Shown here piece after piece: positions 4,848 to 5,951 of a DNA stretch of 5,951 bases. Made by a program: the position numbers and the translations under genes. Source of the stretch: a bacterium. GTDB lineage: Bacteria > RBG-13-66-14. The notes under the pieces were generated by a model. That model saw only the letters and a program-made list of their open reading frames with translations. It was not told the origin of the DNA and searched no databases. The stretch lies in NCBI GenBank assembly GCA_026398675.1, contig JAPLSK010000220.1:1-5951 (forward strand), read 5' to 3'. Every line of letters begins with the position of its first letter. Position 1 is the stretch's first letter.

Positions 4848-5951
4848 CTACGCGCCGCCGTCCACGTAAATGACCTTCTCCCGCTCGTAGAACACCGACC
4901 CGAGTGCTCCCCGGCGGTGGCGGACGTACCTCCGCTCGGTGTAGACGACGGGGACGTGCGCGGAGGTGCGCATGGTGGAATTTCTCAGGGCCAGTCCGGC
5001 CGCCTCCACGATGACGTCGAGGGGGAGGGGGGCCTCGCGGTCCGGTCGGCGCACAACCACGTGGGCGCCGGCGCCCTGCTGGACGTGGAACCAGACGTCG
5101 CCCGGGCGGGCCAGTTGGAAAGTCACGAACTGATTCGCGCGCCCGTCGCGTCCCCAGTAGAGGGTGAACCCCCCGGGCAGCACCCGGCGGCCGACTTTGG
5201 CCGGGAGGACGCGTCCGCCCTCCGCCGTGGGCCTCTCACTCTCGACATGCCGCGCGTGGAGGTTCGAGAGGGTCCCGAGGGGGGCGTCGGGGGCCATCGC
5301 CGCCGCGAGCTCGTCGTAATCGGCGTCGAGGGACGCGATAAGTTCGTCCAGCATGCCGGCGTGCTCGCGGGCGCGTCGGTTCCGTTTAGCCCGCTCGAAG
5401 AGCCGCTGGGCGTTGACTAGGCGGCTGGTCTCCGGATCCAGGGGGACGGTGAGGCCCTCGGGCAGGGTGATGGAGGCGGGGGCGGCCCCCCGAACGTCGG
5501 TCGAGGCCAGGAGCAGTTGACCGGCGTGCATGAGGTCGTCGGCGCCGGCTGCCTTGTCCATGGCGTCCGCCTTGTCCCGGGCGGCCTTCCGCCGACGGCC
5601 GGAGATGCGGTCCAGCTCGCCCCGGAGACGGGCGGCGAGGGTCGCGCGGCGGTACTCCCGCTCGTAACGGGCGATCATGGCCGTCTCGTCCTCTTCCGTC
5701 GCCGGGCGCGACTCGCCCAAACCCAGGAGCGATAGGGAGGAGACGACCCCCGCGTCGGCATAGAACCGCACCTCGCCCGCCGAGGCGATGAGCCGGTCCC
5801 CCTCCGCGGCCAGGAGGTCGAGGGTTTCCGCGTTGAGCTGGTCGAAAACCACGTCGGGCGCCAGGGAGAGACGCCGGAAGAGCTCGGTGACCGCCGAGGA
5901 GGAGACGCCGTCCACGCCGGCGACGAGTTCCCCGGCCAGGCTCCGCTTGCG
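4848..5951 (-). CDS. NFACT-family protein (RqcH/FbpA-like), C-terminal 367 residues
   Basis: The frame is open to the right edge, so the gene begins outside the window. The apparent GTG at 5913-5915 is internal: upstream codons read LAGELVAG, continuing into VDGVSSSAVTELF, the short helical segment that normally follows NFACT-N. After a basic helical coiled-coil stretch comes VPLDPETSRLVNAQRLF (visible residues about 169-185), a hallmark of the family. A second helical arm follows, then the NFACT-R domain (about 259-364) with ANQFVTFQLARPGDVWFHV and GAGAHVVVRR. Family members bind 50S subunits carrying stalled peptidyl-tRNA and add C-terminal alanine tails (RqcH). Some were first described as fibronectin-binding proteins. 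Full proteins have about 550-600 residues, so roughly 200 are missing beyond the edge. The NFACT-N active site is not visible, so activity cannot be judged here. It converges with the hydro-lyase operon. Confidence 0.88.
   Translation of the reverse strand, partial: RKRSLAGELVAGVDGVSSSAVTELFRRLSLAPDVVFDQLNAETLDLLAAEGDRLIASAGEVRFYADAGVVSSLSLLGLGESRPATEEDETAMIARYEREYRRATLAARLRGELDRISGRRRKAARDKADAMDKAAGADDLMHAGQLLLASTDVRGAAPASITLPEGLTVPLDPETSRLVNAQRLFERAKRNRRAREHAGMLDELIASLDADYDELAAAMAPDAPLGTLSNLHARHVESERPTAEGGRVLPAKVGRRVLPGGFTLYWGRDGRANQFVTFQLARPGDVWFHVQQGAGAHVVVRRPDREAPLPLDVIVEAAGLALRNSTMRTSAHVPVVYTERRYVRHRRGALGSVFYEREKVIYVDGGA

Overview
The window looks like chromosomal DNA from a high-GC bacterium. 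Sampled coding lines run near 70% G+C, with good Shine-Dalgarno sites and a Rho-independent terminator. Nothing visible fixes the phylum. The many palindromic intergenic repeats resemble those of environmental or candidate-phylum genomes, but that is only an impression.

Left part, + strand. The window opens inside the 3' end of a citrate synthase-superfamily gene, probably citryl-CoA lyase or a close relative, which ends at a clear intrinsic terminator. A second transcription unit follows: an HD-domain phosphohydrolase, an AAA/ORC-like ATPase N-terminal part, a small winged-helix protein, then the two subunits of an aconitase-family hydro-lyase (LeuC-like and LeuD-like). The ATPase and winged-helix ORFs look like the two ends of one longer ATPase gene that has lost its middle and its reading frame. 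They form an island of lower G+C (about 55%, falling to about 45%) just upstream of the LeuC-like gene.

Middle part. An 81-bp gap between the two hydro-lyase genes holds a long inverted repeat. After the small subunit, a stretch without large genes (4019-4847) contains a cluster of palindromes. One of these is a 140-bp element (4142-4281) with matching inverted ends. The same stretch carries a convincing small minus-strand gene of 67 codons, with a strong ribosome binding site and a TATAAT promoter about 150 bp upstream in an AT-rich patch.

Right part, - strand. The C-terminal two thirds of an NFACT-family protein (RqcH/FbpA-like, ribosome quality control) runs off the right edge.

Taken together, the citrate synthase/citryl-CoA lyase gene and the two-subunit aconitase-like enzyme suggest a citrate or citrate-homologue step. 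The large subunit departs from the usual LeuC consensus at several active-site positions, so its substrate is open. I see no complete new defence or mobile system. The most unusual items are the broken ATPase/winged-helix pair, the palindromic element and the promoter-equipped small gene.
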